Position numbers and translations under genes: made by a program
Notes under the pieces: generated by a model
What the model saw: only the letters and a program-made list of their open reading frames with translations
The model's database searches: none
Told to the model about the DNA's origin: nothing
Shown here: positions 51,480 through 60,590 of the stretch, piece after piece
Numbering within the stretch: position 1 is the stretch's first letter
Layout: each line of letters starts with the position of its first letter
Origin: CAYQQQ01 sp964420125
GTDB taxonomy: Bacteria; Actinomycetota; Acidimicrobiia; Acidimicrobiales; Microtrichaceae
Direction: 5' to 3'
Length of the DNA: 64,000 bases
NCBI GenBank assembly: GCA_964420125.1
Contig: CAYQQQ010000007.1
Coordinates: forward strand, 124,001 to 188,000

Positions 51480-52684
51480 CCGGAGGCGGCCACGGCCAGC
51501 ACCACCGCCGCGGCCGCCGGCGCACCCCAGGCGACCAGGCCCCGCGGCCAGGCGATCCAGGTGGCGTTGCGCAGCGGACGCTCCACGAAGCGGAAGACCA
51601 CCCACGCCAGCGCCACCGACGCCGCGAAGCGGGTGACCATCAGTGGCCAGCCGATCATGTGCATCCGCTCCGGCTGCATGATCAGGGCCATGGGCCAGTG
51701 GATCAGGTACACCGGATAGCTGAGCCGGCCCAGCGCCACCAACGGGCGCAGCGAGAGCACGCTGCTCATCGAACCTCCCGCGGCCGCCCCGAGGATCAGC
51801 CCGACGTTGACCAGGCTGAAGGCCGCCAGCCCTCCGCCCAGCACCCACCGGTCGTACTCGTGCACGAGCGCCCAGCACGCCACCGCCACGCCGAGCGCGA
51901 GCCATCCCAACCAGCGCCACGCAGGGTGGCGGGGCAGGCCGTGGTGGTGCACCCACACCGCCAGGAGGCACCCGGCAACGAGCTCCGAGGCCCGGGTGTC
52001 GGTGCCGAAGTACTCCCGCTGCGGCGTGCTCTGCACCACCACCAGCGATGCCACCGACGCGACCCCGACCACCGCCAGCATCCCCACCAGCCAGCGGGTC
52101 ATGTCACGACCCCGCCCCACCGCCAGGGCCACGACGGCGAAGAGCCCCAGGTAGAACTGCTCCTCCAGCGACAGCGACCAGAAGATCCCCAGCGGCCCCA
52201 GAAGGCGGAGGCAGGTGGGCATGTCCGGCGCGCCCGACAGGCAGCTCCCGGCATCGGCCAGGTGGATCTCCTGCCAGTTGGCCACGCTGGCCAGCGGCGC
52301 CGCCACGTCGCTGCCGGGCAGCGGTCCCCAGAGGTCCGGCCACAGGGCGCTCAGCACGGAGCACGTCACGATCACCAGCAGCGACGACGGCAACAGGCGA
52401 CGGAAGCGACGGCTCCAGAACCCACGGCCGTCGATGCCCCCGGTGCGCTCCTCCTCGGCCAGCAGCAGCGAGGTGATCAGGTAGCCCGAGAGCGCGAAGA
52501 AGGTGGACGGCGCGAAGAAGGATCCCGGGGCGTAGACCCGCGTCGGATCCCAGCCGGCGGTGATGGAGAAGTGGAACAGCGCGACCGGGAACACCAGCAG
52601 GCCACGGAGGCCGTCGAGGGCCGGCACGTAGGCGAACCTCGTGGGTCGCAACCCCTGCGCCCTCGGGGCGGACACGTCAGTCAC
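51461..52684 (-). CDS. Acyltransferase-3 (OafA/YrhL-like)
   Basis: A 407-residue membrane acyltransferase: PALDGLRGLLVFPVALFHF with the R-x10-H motif, FFAPSTFFALSGYLITSLLL, EEQFYLGLFAV and the YPVYLIHWPMAL segment. It lacks an SGNH domain. It should transfer acetyl or another acyl group from a cytosolic donor to a surface glycan. The GTG at 52684 is chosen because a TAGTGT -10 box lies 8 bases upstream; GTG at 52696 lies inside that box. It shares an operon with the AT3-AT3 gene downstream. Confidence 0.9.
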   Translation of the reverse strand: MTDVSAPRAQGLRPTRFAYVPALDGLRGLLVFPVALFHFSITAGWDPTRVYAPGSFFAPSTFFALSGYLITSLLLAEEERTGGIDGRGFWSRRFRRLLPSSLLVIVTCSVLSALWPDLWGPLPGSDVAAPLASVANWQEIHLADAGSCLSGAPDMPTCLRLLGPLGIFWSLSLEEQFYLGLFAVVALAVGRGRDMTRWLVGMLAVVGVASVASLVVVQSTPQREYFGTDTRASELVAGCLLAVWVHHHGLPRHPAWRWLGWLALGVAVACWALVHEYDRWVLGGGLAAFSLVNVGLILGAAAGGSMSSVLSLRPLVALGRLSYPVYLIHWPMALIMQPERMHMIGWPLMVTRFAASVALAWVVFRFVERPLRNATWIAWPRGLVAWGAPAAAAVVLAVAASGWGWPS

Positions 52685-52692
52685 TCGGGCCG

Positions 52693-52698
52693 ACACTA
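52693..52698 (-). promoter_or_regulatory. -10 box for the acyltransferase-3 operon (leaderless)
   Basis: TAGTGT on the minus strand, 8 bases before GTG 52684. Confidence 0.45.
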
Positions 52699-52731
52699 GT
52701 GCTGCACCCCCGGTGCCCCGGCGGTCCGGGC

Positions 52732-52737
52732 TACCCT
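52732..52737 (+). promoter_or_regulatory. -10 box for the membrane protein at 52745 (leaderless)
   Basis: TACCCT, 7 bases before the GTG at 52745. The two divergent start codons are only 60 bases apart. Confidence 0.45.
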
Positions 52738-52744
52738 GCCGGCG

Positions 52745-54001
52745 GTGACCGCCGCCATCGAGCACGCCTCCCCTCCGACCGGAGCCCCTGGGAGGGAGGC
52801 GACGGCGCTGCTGGGCTGGTGGGTGGCCTCCCTCGGTGCGGCCGTCGTGCACAACGGCCTCTGGTCCACCCCGAACCTCGCGTTCTGGTCGTTGATCGCC
52901 GAGCACCCGGGCACCAACCCGTTCACCGCGGACATGCCCGGCGACTACCTGCTCACGAACCTCTCCCTCACCTTCCTGGCCTCCTGGACCGGCCAGAGCA
53001 CGCCGCACGCCTACGCCCGCCTCCACCTGGTGGTGCTGGTGGTGGGTTGGGCCGCGGTGCTCGTCCTCGCCTGGCGACGCATCGGCTACAGGCTCGCCCG
53101 CACGCTGACGGTCCTGGTGGCCGCCGCCCCTCTGGTGACGGTCTCGATGCAGTGGCTCGGCCAGCCCGACCCGCTCACGGGTCTCTGCGGGATGGCCATG
53201 GTGCTGGTCCGGCGCCGCTGGACCGTTGCGGTGCTGGGTGTGGTGGCGGGTCTGACCCATCCGGAGCAGGCGGTCTTCATGGCCGCCATCGCGGCGGCGA
53301 TGCGCCCGCTGGTGCTCGCCTGCCAGGACGGCCCGGACCTCGGCGGCGAGGGCGACCGGACGTGGTGGCCATCGGTCGCCCTGGACACCGTGGCGGCCGT
53401 CGGAGGGGTCCTGGCAGGGCGACTCTGCACCCAGCTCGTCTTCGAGCTCTCCGACGTCGTCGTGCGCACGCCCCGAACCGACTACCTCCGCTTCGGCCTG
53501 GACGGCTTCGGGGCGCACCACGGTCGACAGCCGCTCGGGTTGCTCTGGACGCTGTGGGGACCGTTGTGGCTGGTGCTCGTCGTCCTCGCCGTGCGCCTGT
53601 GGTCGGGGCGTGAGGACCCCACCCAGCGGAGAGATCGCCGATTGGCGCTCGCCGCCGGCGCTGCCGCGGTCCTGGCGCTCGCACCCGTGGCGGTCACCCT
53701 CGACGAGACCAGGGTCTACGCGGTGCTGACCGCTCCGCTGCTGGTGGTGCTCGCCCTGCTGTCGAGCCGCCAGATCCCCGAGCGCGCCGCCCGGTGGTCC
53801 GCCGCCGCCCTCCTGGTGATCACCGCGGCGCTGCCCGGCGGCTTCGCCACCGGCGTCACCTCCTGGCGCGGCCAGCTGGCCAGCTTCGACATGGCCCTCT
53901 TCCTCGTCGACGGCACCCTTCCCGACGGCAGCGGCGATGACGTCACCGGGTGGCTCATGGGTCCGTTCGACTTCGTGATCCCCGAGCTGCCCGAGAGCTG
54001 A
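52745..54001 (+). CDS. Multi-pass membrane protein, unknown
   Basis: A 418-residue protein with about eight predicted helices and a short soluble C-terminus. After helix 1 come HNGLWSTPNLAFWSLIAEH and FTADMPGDYLLTNLSLTFL, then VVVRTPRTDYLRFGLDGFGAHHG in a later loop, features seen in lipid-linked-sugar transferases but without a decisive motif. GTG at 52745 follows a -10 box by 7 bases. It lies 78 bases before the AftD-like gene, which has its own promoter. Confidence 0.6.
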   Translation: MTAAIEHASPPTGAPGREATALLGWWVASLGAAVVHNGLWSTPNLAFWSLIAEHPGTNPFTADMPGDYLLTNLSLTFLASWTGQSTPHAYARLHLVVLVVGWAAVLVLAWRRIGYRLARTLTVLVAAAPLVTVSMQWLGQPDPLTGLCGMAMVLVRRRWTVAVLGVVAGLTHPEQAVFMAAIAAAMRPLVLACQDGPDLGGEGDRTWWPSVALDTVAAVGGVLAGRLCTQLVFELSDVVVRTPRTDYLRFGLDGFGAHHGRQPLGLLWTLWGPLWLVLVVLAVRLWSGREDPTQRRDRRLALAAGAAAVLALAPVAVTLDETRVYAVLTAPLLVVLALLSSRQIPERAARWSAAALLVITAALPGGFATGVTSWRGQLASFDMALFLVDGTLPDGSGDDVTGWLMGPFDFVIPELPES

Positions 54002-54064
54002 GGAGGCGGCGTCCGACCCGTTCGGCCACGGACTCCGGTTCCGTGGTGGGCGAGGTGCGCCCGG

Positions 54065-54070
54065 TAGATT
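54065..54070 (+). promoter_or_regulatory. -10 box for the AftD-like gene
   Basis: TAGATT, 9 bases before the ATG at 54080. Confidence 0.45.
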
Positions 54071-54079
54071 CGCGCCGGC

Positions 54080-57000
54080 ATGTCCAGCACCCCGCCAGCA
54101 CTCGTCCGCGGTCGCCTCCGCAACCTGGCGATCCCCCACCTGGGTACGGTCCTGCTGGCGCTCGTGGCCTACGTGCCGCTGCTGCTGACCCGGCCGGGTG
54201 AGGTCGGAGCGGACACGAAGACCTACCTCTACCTGGATCCGGGCCGCCTGCTGTCACGGGCCGCCTGGATGTGGGACACGAACATCGGCCTCGGCACCGT
54301 CACCCACCAGAACATCGGCTACCTGTGGCCGATGGGACCCTGGTACTGGGTGATGGACGCCGTCGGCCTACCGGACTGGGTGGCCCAGCGGCTGTGGCTC
54401 GGCACCCTCATCTTCGCCGCAGGGCTCGGCGTGCGGTTCCTGTTGCGGGAGCTGCGCTGGGAGGGCCCCGGGGTGACGGTCGCCTCGTTCGCCTACGCCC
54501 TCAGCCCCTTCCTGCTGCACTACGGCGCCAGGATCTCGGTGATCCTGCTCCCCTTCGCCGGTCTGCCGTGGCTGATCGGCCTGGCGGCCCGTTCGTTGCG
54601 CCGGGGCGGATGGCGGTGGCCCGCCGTGTTCGCCCTCGTGACCTTGACCGTGGGCGGCGTCAACGCCACCTCCCTCGTCCTGGTCATGGCCGGTCCCCTG
54701 CTGTGGTTCCTGCACGCCACCTTCGTGTCGGGCGAGGTGACCCTCCGTCGTGCCATCGCCACGGGTCTCCGCATCAGTGCGCTCACCCTCGTGACCTCCC
54801 TGTGGTGGCTGGTGGGGCTGTCGGTCCAGGGCACCTTCGGCATCCCCATCCTCCGCTACACCGAGACCTACTTCGTGGTCGCCCACGCCGCCCTCTCCAC
54901 CGAGGTGCTGCGGGGCCTCGGCTACTGGTTCTTCTACGGACGTGACGCCCTCGGCGCGTGGATCGAGCCGGCGGAGCGCATGGTGCAGTCGATCCCGGCG
55001 CTGGTGCTCAGCTTCACCGTGCCCGGACTGGCGCTGGTGTCGGGCTTCCTCACCCGGTTCCGCAACCGCGGCTTCTTCGCGCTGCTGGTGGCCACCGGGC
55101 TGGTGATCGCCGTGGGAGCCCACCCATGGGAGGCCTCCACCCCCGCGGGCGCGGCCTTCAAGGCGTGGACCCGCTCCGATGCGGGGCTCGCCTTCCGCTC
55201 GACGCCTCGGGCCGTGCCCCTGGTCGCCCTCGGTCTGGCCGTGATGCTCGCCGCCGCGGTGGCCGCGCTGTCGAGCTGGCGACCCGCCTGGCACCTCCCA
55301 GTGGCCGGAGGGCTCCTGGCCCTGGTGCTCGCCAACCAGTGGGCGCTCTTCTCGGGGGAGATGGTCGACCGGAACCTCCGCCGTGACGAGGAGCTCCCCG
55401 GGTACTGGCTCGACGCCGCCGCCGCCATGGAAGCGGGTGGTGGCGACCAGGGCGGCGGCACGCGCGTCTACGAGCTCCCCGGCACCGACTTCGCCTCCTA
55501 CCGATGGGGCAACACCGTCGATCCCATCACTCCCGGGCTCATGGACCGGCCGTTCGTGGCCCGCGAGCTGATCCCCTACGGCACGGCGCCCTCGGCCAAC
55601 CTGCTCAACGCCCTCGACGTCCCGCTCCAGCAGGGCTCGTTCGATCCCCGTTCGCTGGTGCCGGTCAGCCAGCTCATGGGAGTCGGCACGATCGCGCACC
55701 GCGGTGACCTCCAGTTCGAGCGCTTCCGCACGCCCCGACCCCGCAACGTCTGGCACCTCCTCACGAGTGCTGACGGCCTCGAGGAGCCGCTCACCTTCGG
55801 AGAGGGGATCCCCAACGAAGCGGACCCACGGCTCCCTCTGGACGACGAGGTCTACTTCGCCACTCCCTCGGAGTGGCCCGACGCCCCAGCGGTGTCGCTG
55901 TTCGACCTGGAGGACCCGCGATCGATCGTGCGCACGGTCAGCGCCTCCTCCCCCACCGTCATGGCCGGAGACGGCTCGGGGATCGTCGACTGGGCGGCGA
56001 CGGGAGGGCTCGACCCCGACCGACCCATCCTCTACTCCGCCTCGTTCACCGACGACCCCGGTGAGCTCGACGGGCTCCTGTCCACCCCCGGCGCGCAGCT
56101 GGTGGTGACCGACACGAACCGACGGGCGGCCCGGCGCTGGGGATCCGTGCGGGAGAACGACGGCTACACCGAGCGCGTCGAGGAGGTCCCGCTCCTCGAG
56201 GACCCCGCCGACAACCGGCTCGAGGTGTTCCCCGGGGCGGCCGACGACGCCTTCACGGTCACCGAGCAGGTGGGAGGTGCCACGCTCTCCGCCTCCAGCT
56301 ACGGGAACCCCGTCTCCTACACGCCGTCGGACCGGGCGGCGCGCGCCATGGACGGCGACCCGCTCACCGCCTGGCGGGTGGGGGCCTTCGACGAGCCCCG
56401 CGGCGAGCACCTCGAGGTGGCCCTGCACCGGCCGACGACCACCGACGAGCTCACCCTGCTGCAGACCCAACGACAGGCCAACCGCTGGATCACCGAGGTG
56501 GAGCTGTCCTTCGACGGCGGCGAACCGCAGCGGGTGGTGCTGGAGGACGCGTCCCGCACCGTGCCGGGCCAGCGCATCGACATCGGCGAGCGCACGTTCT
56601 CCACGCTCCGCATCACCGTGACCGAGACCGACGTCGGCCGGCTCGACCGCTACGTCGGCGTGTCCGACGTGGGCATCGCCGAGGTGGCCATCCCCGGGGT
56701 CGAGCCGGTGACGGAGGTGGTCCGGCCGCCCACCGACCTGCTGGACGTTGCCGGCGACGACAGCCTCGAGCACCCGCTCACCTACGTGTTCACCCGCCGC
56801 CGGGCCAACCCCTCCGAGGTGGTGGTGGAGGACGAGGAATCACAGCTGCTCCGCCTGGTCGAGGGGCCCGTGGCACGCCGCTTCGTGGTCTTCGGCACCG
56901 CACGCCTGGCAGCAGACCTGCCCGCCGCCGTGGTGGACCAGCTCCTCGGCATGCCCGCACCCGACGCCGGCGGCGTGCTCGTCACCTCCAGCTCGCAGCT

Positions 57001-58477
57001 GGCCGGGGATCCCCGCAGCCGCGCCACCTCTGCCCTGGACGGGGACCCGACGACCGCCTGGCAGACTCCGGTGAACAGCGCGGTGGGCGAGTGGATCGAG
57101 ATCGAGTCCCCCGAGGACCTCGACATCGACGAGATCGGCCTCACGGTCGTGCGCGACGGACGCCACTCCGTGCCCACCCGGATCCGCGTCCAGGTCGACG
57201 ACGCGGAGCCGGTGGTCGCCGAGGTGATCGATCCGGGGGTGGGCGAGCGCGACGAACGGGGCGCCGTCGAGGAGCTGACGATCCCGGTGCCCCCTCAGCA
57301 CGGACGCCGGGTGCGGGTCACCGTCGAGGCGGTGCAGGAGGCGAGCTCGAAGGACTGGTTCGGTGGGTCGCGGACGGTGCTGCCCGTGGGCATCGCCGAG
57401 CTCGACGTCGGCGCGACCGCCGCAGTGCCGGATGCTGCCGACCCGCTGCCTTCCGCGTGCCGCGACGATGTGCTGCTGCTCGACGAGCAGCCCGTGTCGG
57501 TGCGCGTCGACGGCACCGTCGGCGAGGCGCTCGCCCGAGAGCCGCTGGACCTGGTGGCCTGCGACGACGGAACCGACGTGCGATCCGGCAGCGTCCTGCT
57601 CGAGTCCGAACCCGGCCTCTCCAGCGGTTTCGACGTCGACCAGGTGGTCCTGGCCTCGGCACCCGGTGGGGACCCCGGTCGCAACACCCGGGCGAAGGGC
57701 CCGGAGCCCGTCGAGACGCCGCCTCGCGCCGACGGCGCCAACCCGGCGCGCCTCACGTGGACCGTGGACGTCGCCTCGGCGAGCGACCCCTACTGGGTGG
57801 TGCTCGGCCAGTCCCTGAGCCCCGGGTTCCGAGCGGTCGCAGCGAACGGCGCCGACCTCGGGGAGCCGACGCTGGTCAACGGGTATGCCAACGGGTGGCT
57901 GGTCGATCCCACCGAGGTCGGCGCCGACACCACCATCACCATCACCTGGGCACCCCAGCGCGCGGTGTGGATCGCACTCGCCCTGTCGGCGCTCGGCGTG
58001 CTGCTCTGCGCAGCCTGCATCCTGCGGCCGCCCCGCTGGTGGGCCGGTGCCACCCTCGGCGAGACGCCTCCGACCATGGCGTCGAGCGGAGTGGCGCCGC
58101 TGCGGATCGAGGGCTCGGCGGTGCCCGCACGGCGTGCGGCCACGGTGGCACTGGGGGTCGCGCTCGTCGCCCTCGTCCTCGGTGGGTGGGCGGTCGCCCT
58201 CGCCACGGGTCTCGTGGTCGCCGTCGCACTCGGGTGGCGGTGGGGCCAGGTGCTCCTTCGGGCCGTCGGGATCGGGCTCTTCGCCGCGGCGGCGGGGTTC
58301 GTGGTCGCCAAGCAGTGGCGCTTCGGGTTCGTGGTCGACTTCAACTGGATGAACCAGTTCGAGCTCACCCATGCCTGGACGCTGACGGCCGTGGCACTGC
58401 TCGTCGCCGACCCGCTGGTGAGCCACCTGCGTGATGCCCGCCCCGATGCCGCGTCCGGTCGCCTCTCGTCGCGCTGA
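54080..58477 (+). CDS. AftD-like alpha-(1->3)-arabinofuranosyltransferase (DUF3367)
   Basis: A 1465-residue membrane enzyme, the longest gene here. The N-terminal GT-C part (about 1-440, ~11 helices) has EVGADTKTYLYLDPGRLLSR and DTNIGLGTVTHQNIGYLWPMG, characteristic of DUF3367/AftD enzymes that branch arabinan with polyprenyl-phosphate arabinose. The large extracytoplasmic part has two discoidin (F5/8 type C)-like carbohydrate-binding modules at about 734-870 and 964-1110. Final helices lie at about 1292-1450. Mycobacterial AftD has similar length and layout. It implies an arabinan-containing envelope polymer. The ATG at 54080 follows a TAGATT box by 9 bases. Confidence 0.88.
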   Translation: MSSTPPALVRGRLRNLAIPHLGTVLLALVAYVPLLLTRPGEVGADTKTYLYLDPGRLLSRAAWMWDTNIGLGTVTHQNIGYLWPMGPWYWVMDAVGLPDWVAQRLWLGTLIFAAGLGVRFLLRELRWEGPGVTVASFAYALSPFLLHYGARISVILLPFAGLPWLIGLAARSLRRGGWRWPAVFALVTLTVGGVNATSLVLVMAGPLLWFLHATFVSGEVTLRRAIATGLRISALTLVTSLWWLVGLSVQGTFGIPILRYTETYFVVAHAALSTEVLRGLGYWFFYGRDALGAWIEPAERMVQSIPALVLSFTVPGLALVSGFLTRFRNRGFFALLVATGLVIAVGAHPWEASTPAGAAFKAWTRSDAGLAFRSTPRAVPLVALGLAVMLAAAVAALSSWRPAWHLPVAGGLLALVLANQWALFSGEMVDRNLRRDEELPGYWLDAAAAMEAGGGDQGGGTRVYELPGTDFASYRWGNTVDPITPGLMDRPFVARELIPYGTAPSANLLNALDVPLQQGSFDPRSLVPVSQLMGVGTIAHRGDLQFERFRTPRPRNVWHLLTSADGLEEPLTFGEGIPNEADPRLPLDDEVYFATPSEWPDAPAVSLFDLEDPRSIVRTVSASSPTVMAGDGSGIVDWAATGGLDPDRPILYSASFTDDPGELDGLLSTPGAQLVVTDTNRRAARRWGSVRENDGYTERVEEVPLLEDPADNRLEVFPGAADDAFTVTEQVGGATLSASSYGNPVSYTPSDRAARAMDGDPLTAWRVGAFDEPRGEHLEVALHRPTTTDELTLLQTQRQANRWITEVELSFDGGEPQRVVLEDASRTVPGQRIDIGERTFSTLRITVTETDVGRLDRYVGVSDVGIAEVAIPGVEPVTEVVRPPTDLLDVAGDDSLEHPLTYVFTRRRANPSEVVVEDEESQLLRLVEGPVARRFVVFGTARLAADLPAAVVDQLLGMPAPDAGGVLVTSSSQLAGDPRSRATSALDGDPTTAWQTPVNSAVGEWIEIESPEDLDIDEIGLTVVRDGRHSVPTRIRVQVDDAEPVVAEVIDPGVGERDERGAVEELTIPVPPQHGRRVRVTVEAVQEASSKDWFGGSRTVLPVGIAELDVGATAAVPDAADPLPSACRDDVLLLDEQPVSVRVDGTVGEALAREPLDLVACDDGTDVRSGSVLLESEPGLSSGFDVDQVVLASAPGGDPGRNTRAKGPEPVETPPRADGANPARLTWTVDVASASDPYWVVLGQSLSPGFRAVAANGADLGEPTLVNGYANGWLVDPTEVGADTTITITWAPQRAVWIALALSALGVLLCAACILRPPRWWAGATLGETPPTMASSGVAPLRIEGSAVPARRAATVALGVALVALVLGGWAVALATGLVVAVALGWRWGQVLLRAVGIGLFAAAAGFVVAKQWRFGFVVDFNWMNQFELTHAWTLTAVALLVADPLVSHLRDARPDAASGRLSSR

Positions 58478-58505
58478 GCGCGCGGAGCGGCGAGCAGAAG
58501 GCCCC

Positions 58506-59285
58506 TCAGATGTGCGTTCCGCAGACGGCGAAGAGGACGAGGGTGGAGTCGTCGATGCGGTCGGTGAGGAAGAACTCCTCCTCGGTGATGCCCGACTGCC
58601 CTCCCACCTGCTCGGTGTTGGTGTAGCGGTAGGCGAGCCGCCGGCCGGTCGCGTGCATCCACACGAAGGCCCCACGGGGCAGGCGGTGGCGGACACCGAG
58701 CGGGTCGAGGCGCAGCAGCCGCTGTGCCATGACCCGCCGCTTCTCGAAGTCCGCCTTGACCACCGGCGTGGCGTCCAGGCCCCAGACCTCCACCCAGTCG
58801 AAGTGCGCCAGGAGCATCTCGCGGAGCTCCTCGGCGGTGAACAGGTGGACGTGGTAGGGGTTCTCGAAGTCCGCCGGTGCGTTCGGGGTGAGGAAGAAGG
58901 CGGTGCCACCCGGCGCCAGCACCCGTGCCACCTCCCGGACGTGGTGCTCGGGCTCGACGAAGTGCTCGATCAGGTGCGACGAGCACACGTCGTCGAACGC
59001 GTCCGAGCGCAGGCCCAGCATGGAGCCGTCAGCGCACTCGGTGCGCAGCCCCTCGGCACCATGGATCGCCACCGCGGTCCGGGCGGTGTCGGGGTCGTAG
59101 TCCACCCCCACCACGAAGCGCCCGGGACCGGTGAAGCCGACGCTCTCGTCGCCCAGGCCGCAGCCGACGTCGAGGAAGCGCCCGTCGGACATCCGCGCCC
59201 TGACCTCGCGGTACCCCGCTGCGTGCAAGGCCAGCAGCGAGTCGGGGGTCTCTCCCTGCATCGGGCGTTCGCCGGTGAGCTTCAC
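58506..59285 (-). CDS. Class I SAM-dependent methyltransferase
   Basis: A 259-residue enzyme. Motif I is GRFLDVGCGLGDESVGF, followed by VVGVDYDPDTARTAV, ECADGSMLGL and FDDVCSSHLIEHFVEPEHH, the UbiE/Methyltransf_11 fold. The C-terminal half, with basic segments, resembles glycan-modifying methyltransferases. The GTG at 59285 has GGAGGA close upstream. Substrate unknown; the setting suggests a surface sugar. Confidence 0.87.
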   Translation of the reverse strand: MKLTGERPMQGETPDSLLALHAAGYREVRARMSDGRFLDVGCGLGDESVGFTGPGRFVVGVDYDPDTARTAVAIHGAEGLRTECADGSMLGLRSDAFDDVCSSHLIEHFVEPEHHVREVARVLAPGGTAFFLTPNAPADFENPYHVHLFTAEELREMLLAHFDWVEVWGLDATPVVKADFEKRRVMAQRLLRLDPLGVRHRLPRGAFVWMHATGRRLAYRYTNTEQVGGQSGITEEEFFLTDRIDDSTLVLFAVCGTHI

Positions 59286-59347
59286 ATGTCCTCCGTGAGG
59301 AAGGCCCGGGCTCGTCGGAGAAGTCGGGCGGGTCGGGGGGCGCTGCG

Positions 59348-59354
59348 TAGCATA
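59348..59354. promoter_or_regulatory. Overlapping divergent -10 boxes
   Basis: TAGCATA reads as TAGCAT (plus strand) toward the GT4 gene at 59407 and TATGCT (minus strand) toward the methyltransferase at 59285. The two promoters could exclude each other. Confidence 0.35.
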
Positions 59355-59406
59355 GGGCGGTCCCCCGACCCGCCCGCGGCCACCGGCCCGGAGCCCCCGG
59401 AGAGCC

Positions 59407-60585
59407 GTGAACACTCCCGTCGCCAGCCCCGCCACCCGAGACCGACTCGCCGAGCTCGCCGAGCGCACCGGCCTGAGCACGGTCCACATGCTGGCCTGGC
59501 GGGACCTCGACGACGACGAGGCCGGAGGCTCGGAGGTGCACGCCCACAACATCGCGTCGATCTGGACGCAGTCGGGCATCGAGGTCACCATGCGCACGTC
59601 GTTCGCCGTCGGTCGCGCGCCGGAGGCGTGCCGCGAGGGCTACCGGGTGAGCCGCCGGGGTAGCCGGTACTCGGTCTTCCCCCGCTCGGCGCTGGCGGAG
59701 GCCACTGGACGCCTCGGTCGGTGCGACGGTCTGGTGGAGATCTGGAACGGCATGCCGTTCCTCTCGCCGGTGTGGCGCCGCGGCCCCCGGATGATCTGGC
59801 TGCACCACATCCACGGCCCCATGTGGGGGATGACCCTGCCGGCTCCGATCGCCAAGGCGGGGGTGGTGCTGGAAGAGCGCATCGGCCCTCGGCTCTACCG
59901 GAACCAGCCGATCGTCACGCTCTCGCGCTCCTCGGAGGAGGAGATGGTCGAGCTCGGGTTTCCGGCCGAGAACATCACCGTGATCACCCCGGGGGTGGAT
60001 CCGGGGTTCAGCCCCGGGGGCGAGAAGTCCCCGACTCCCCTGGCGATGGCCGTCGGACGGCTGGTCCCCGTGAAGGACTTCCCGCGCCTCGTGCGGGTGT
60101 GGGCCCGCGTGCTCGACGAGGTCCCCGATGCCCGCCTGGTGATCGTGGGCGAGGGCTACGAACGACCGATCATCGAGGAGGAGATCCGTCGCCTCGGGGT
60201 GGTCCGCTCCGTCGAGCTGCCGGGTCGTGTCAGCGACGAGGAACTGCTCGACCTCTACCGACGCTCCTGGGTGGCGACCTCGGCTTCGGTGCGGGAGGGC
60301 TGGGGCATGACGCTCACCGAGGCTGCAGCATGCGGAACCCCGTCGGTCGCCACCGACATCGCCGGGCACGCAGATGCAGTGGCCCGCGACCGCAGCGGGC
60401 TGCTGGCCGACACCGACGACGACCTGGCCGATGCCCTCGTCGCGGTGCTCTCCGACCACCGACTCCGAGCGCGCCTCGAGCACGGAGCGCTCCAGCGGGC
60501 AGCCGAGCTCACCTGGGAGCAGGCTGCTCTCGCGAACTTCGAGGTCCTCGCCGGCGACGCCCTTCGGCGCCGAGGACCGGCCTGA
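59407..60585 (+). CDS. Glycosyltransferase family 4
   Basis: A 392-residue GT-B glycosyltransferase: AGGSEVHAHNIASIW at the N-terminal nucleotide side, VITPGVDPGF, AVGRLVPVKDFPRLV and the donor-binding E-x7-E motif in REGWGMTLTEAAACGTPSVA. It would extend a lipid-linked or surface glycan in the cytoplasm. GTG 59407 has GGAGAG upstream. The next gene starts 5 bases after its stop. Confidence 0.9.
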   Translation: MNTPVASPATRDRLAELAERTGLSTVHMLAWRDLDDDEAGGSEVHAHNIASIWTQSGIEVTMRTSFAVGRAPEACREGYRVSRRGSRYSVFPRSALAEATGRLGRCDGLVEIWNGMPFLSPVWRRGPRMIWLHHIHGPMWGMTLPAPIAKAGVVLEERIGPRLYRNQPIVTLSRSSEEEMVELGFPAENITVITPGVDPGFSPGGEKSPTPLAMAVGRLVPVKDFPRLVRVWARVLDEVPDARLVIVGEGYERPIIEEEIRRLGVVRSVELPGRVSDEELLDLYRRSWVATSASVREGWGMTLTEAAACGTPSVATDIAGHADAVARDRSGLLADTDDDLADALVAVLSDHRLRARLEHGALQRAAELTWEQAALANFEVLAGDALRRRGPA

Positions 60586-60590
60586 GCCCC

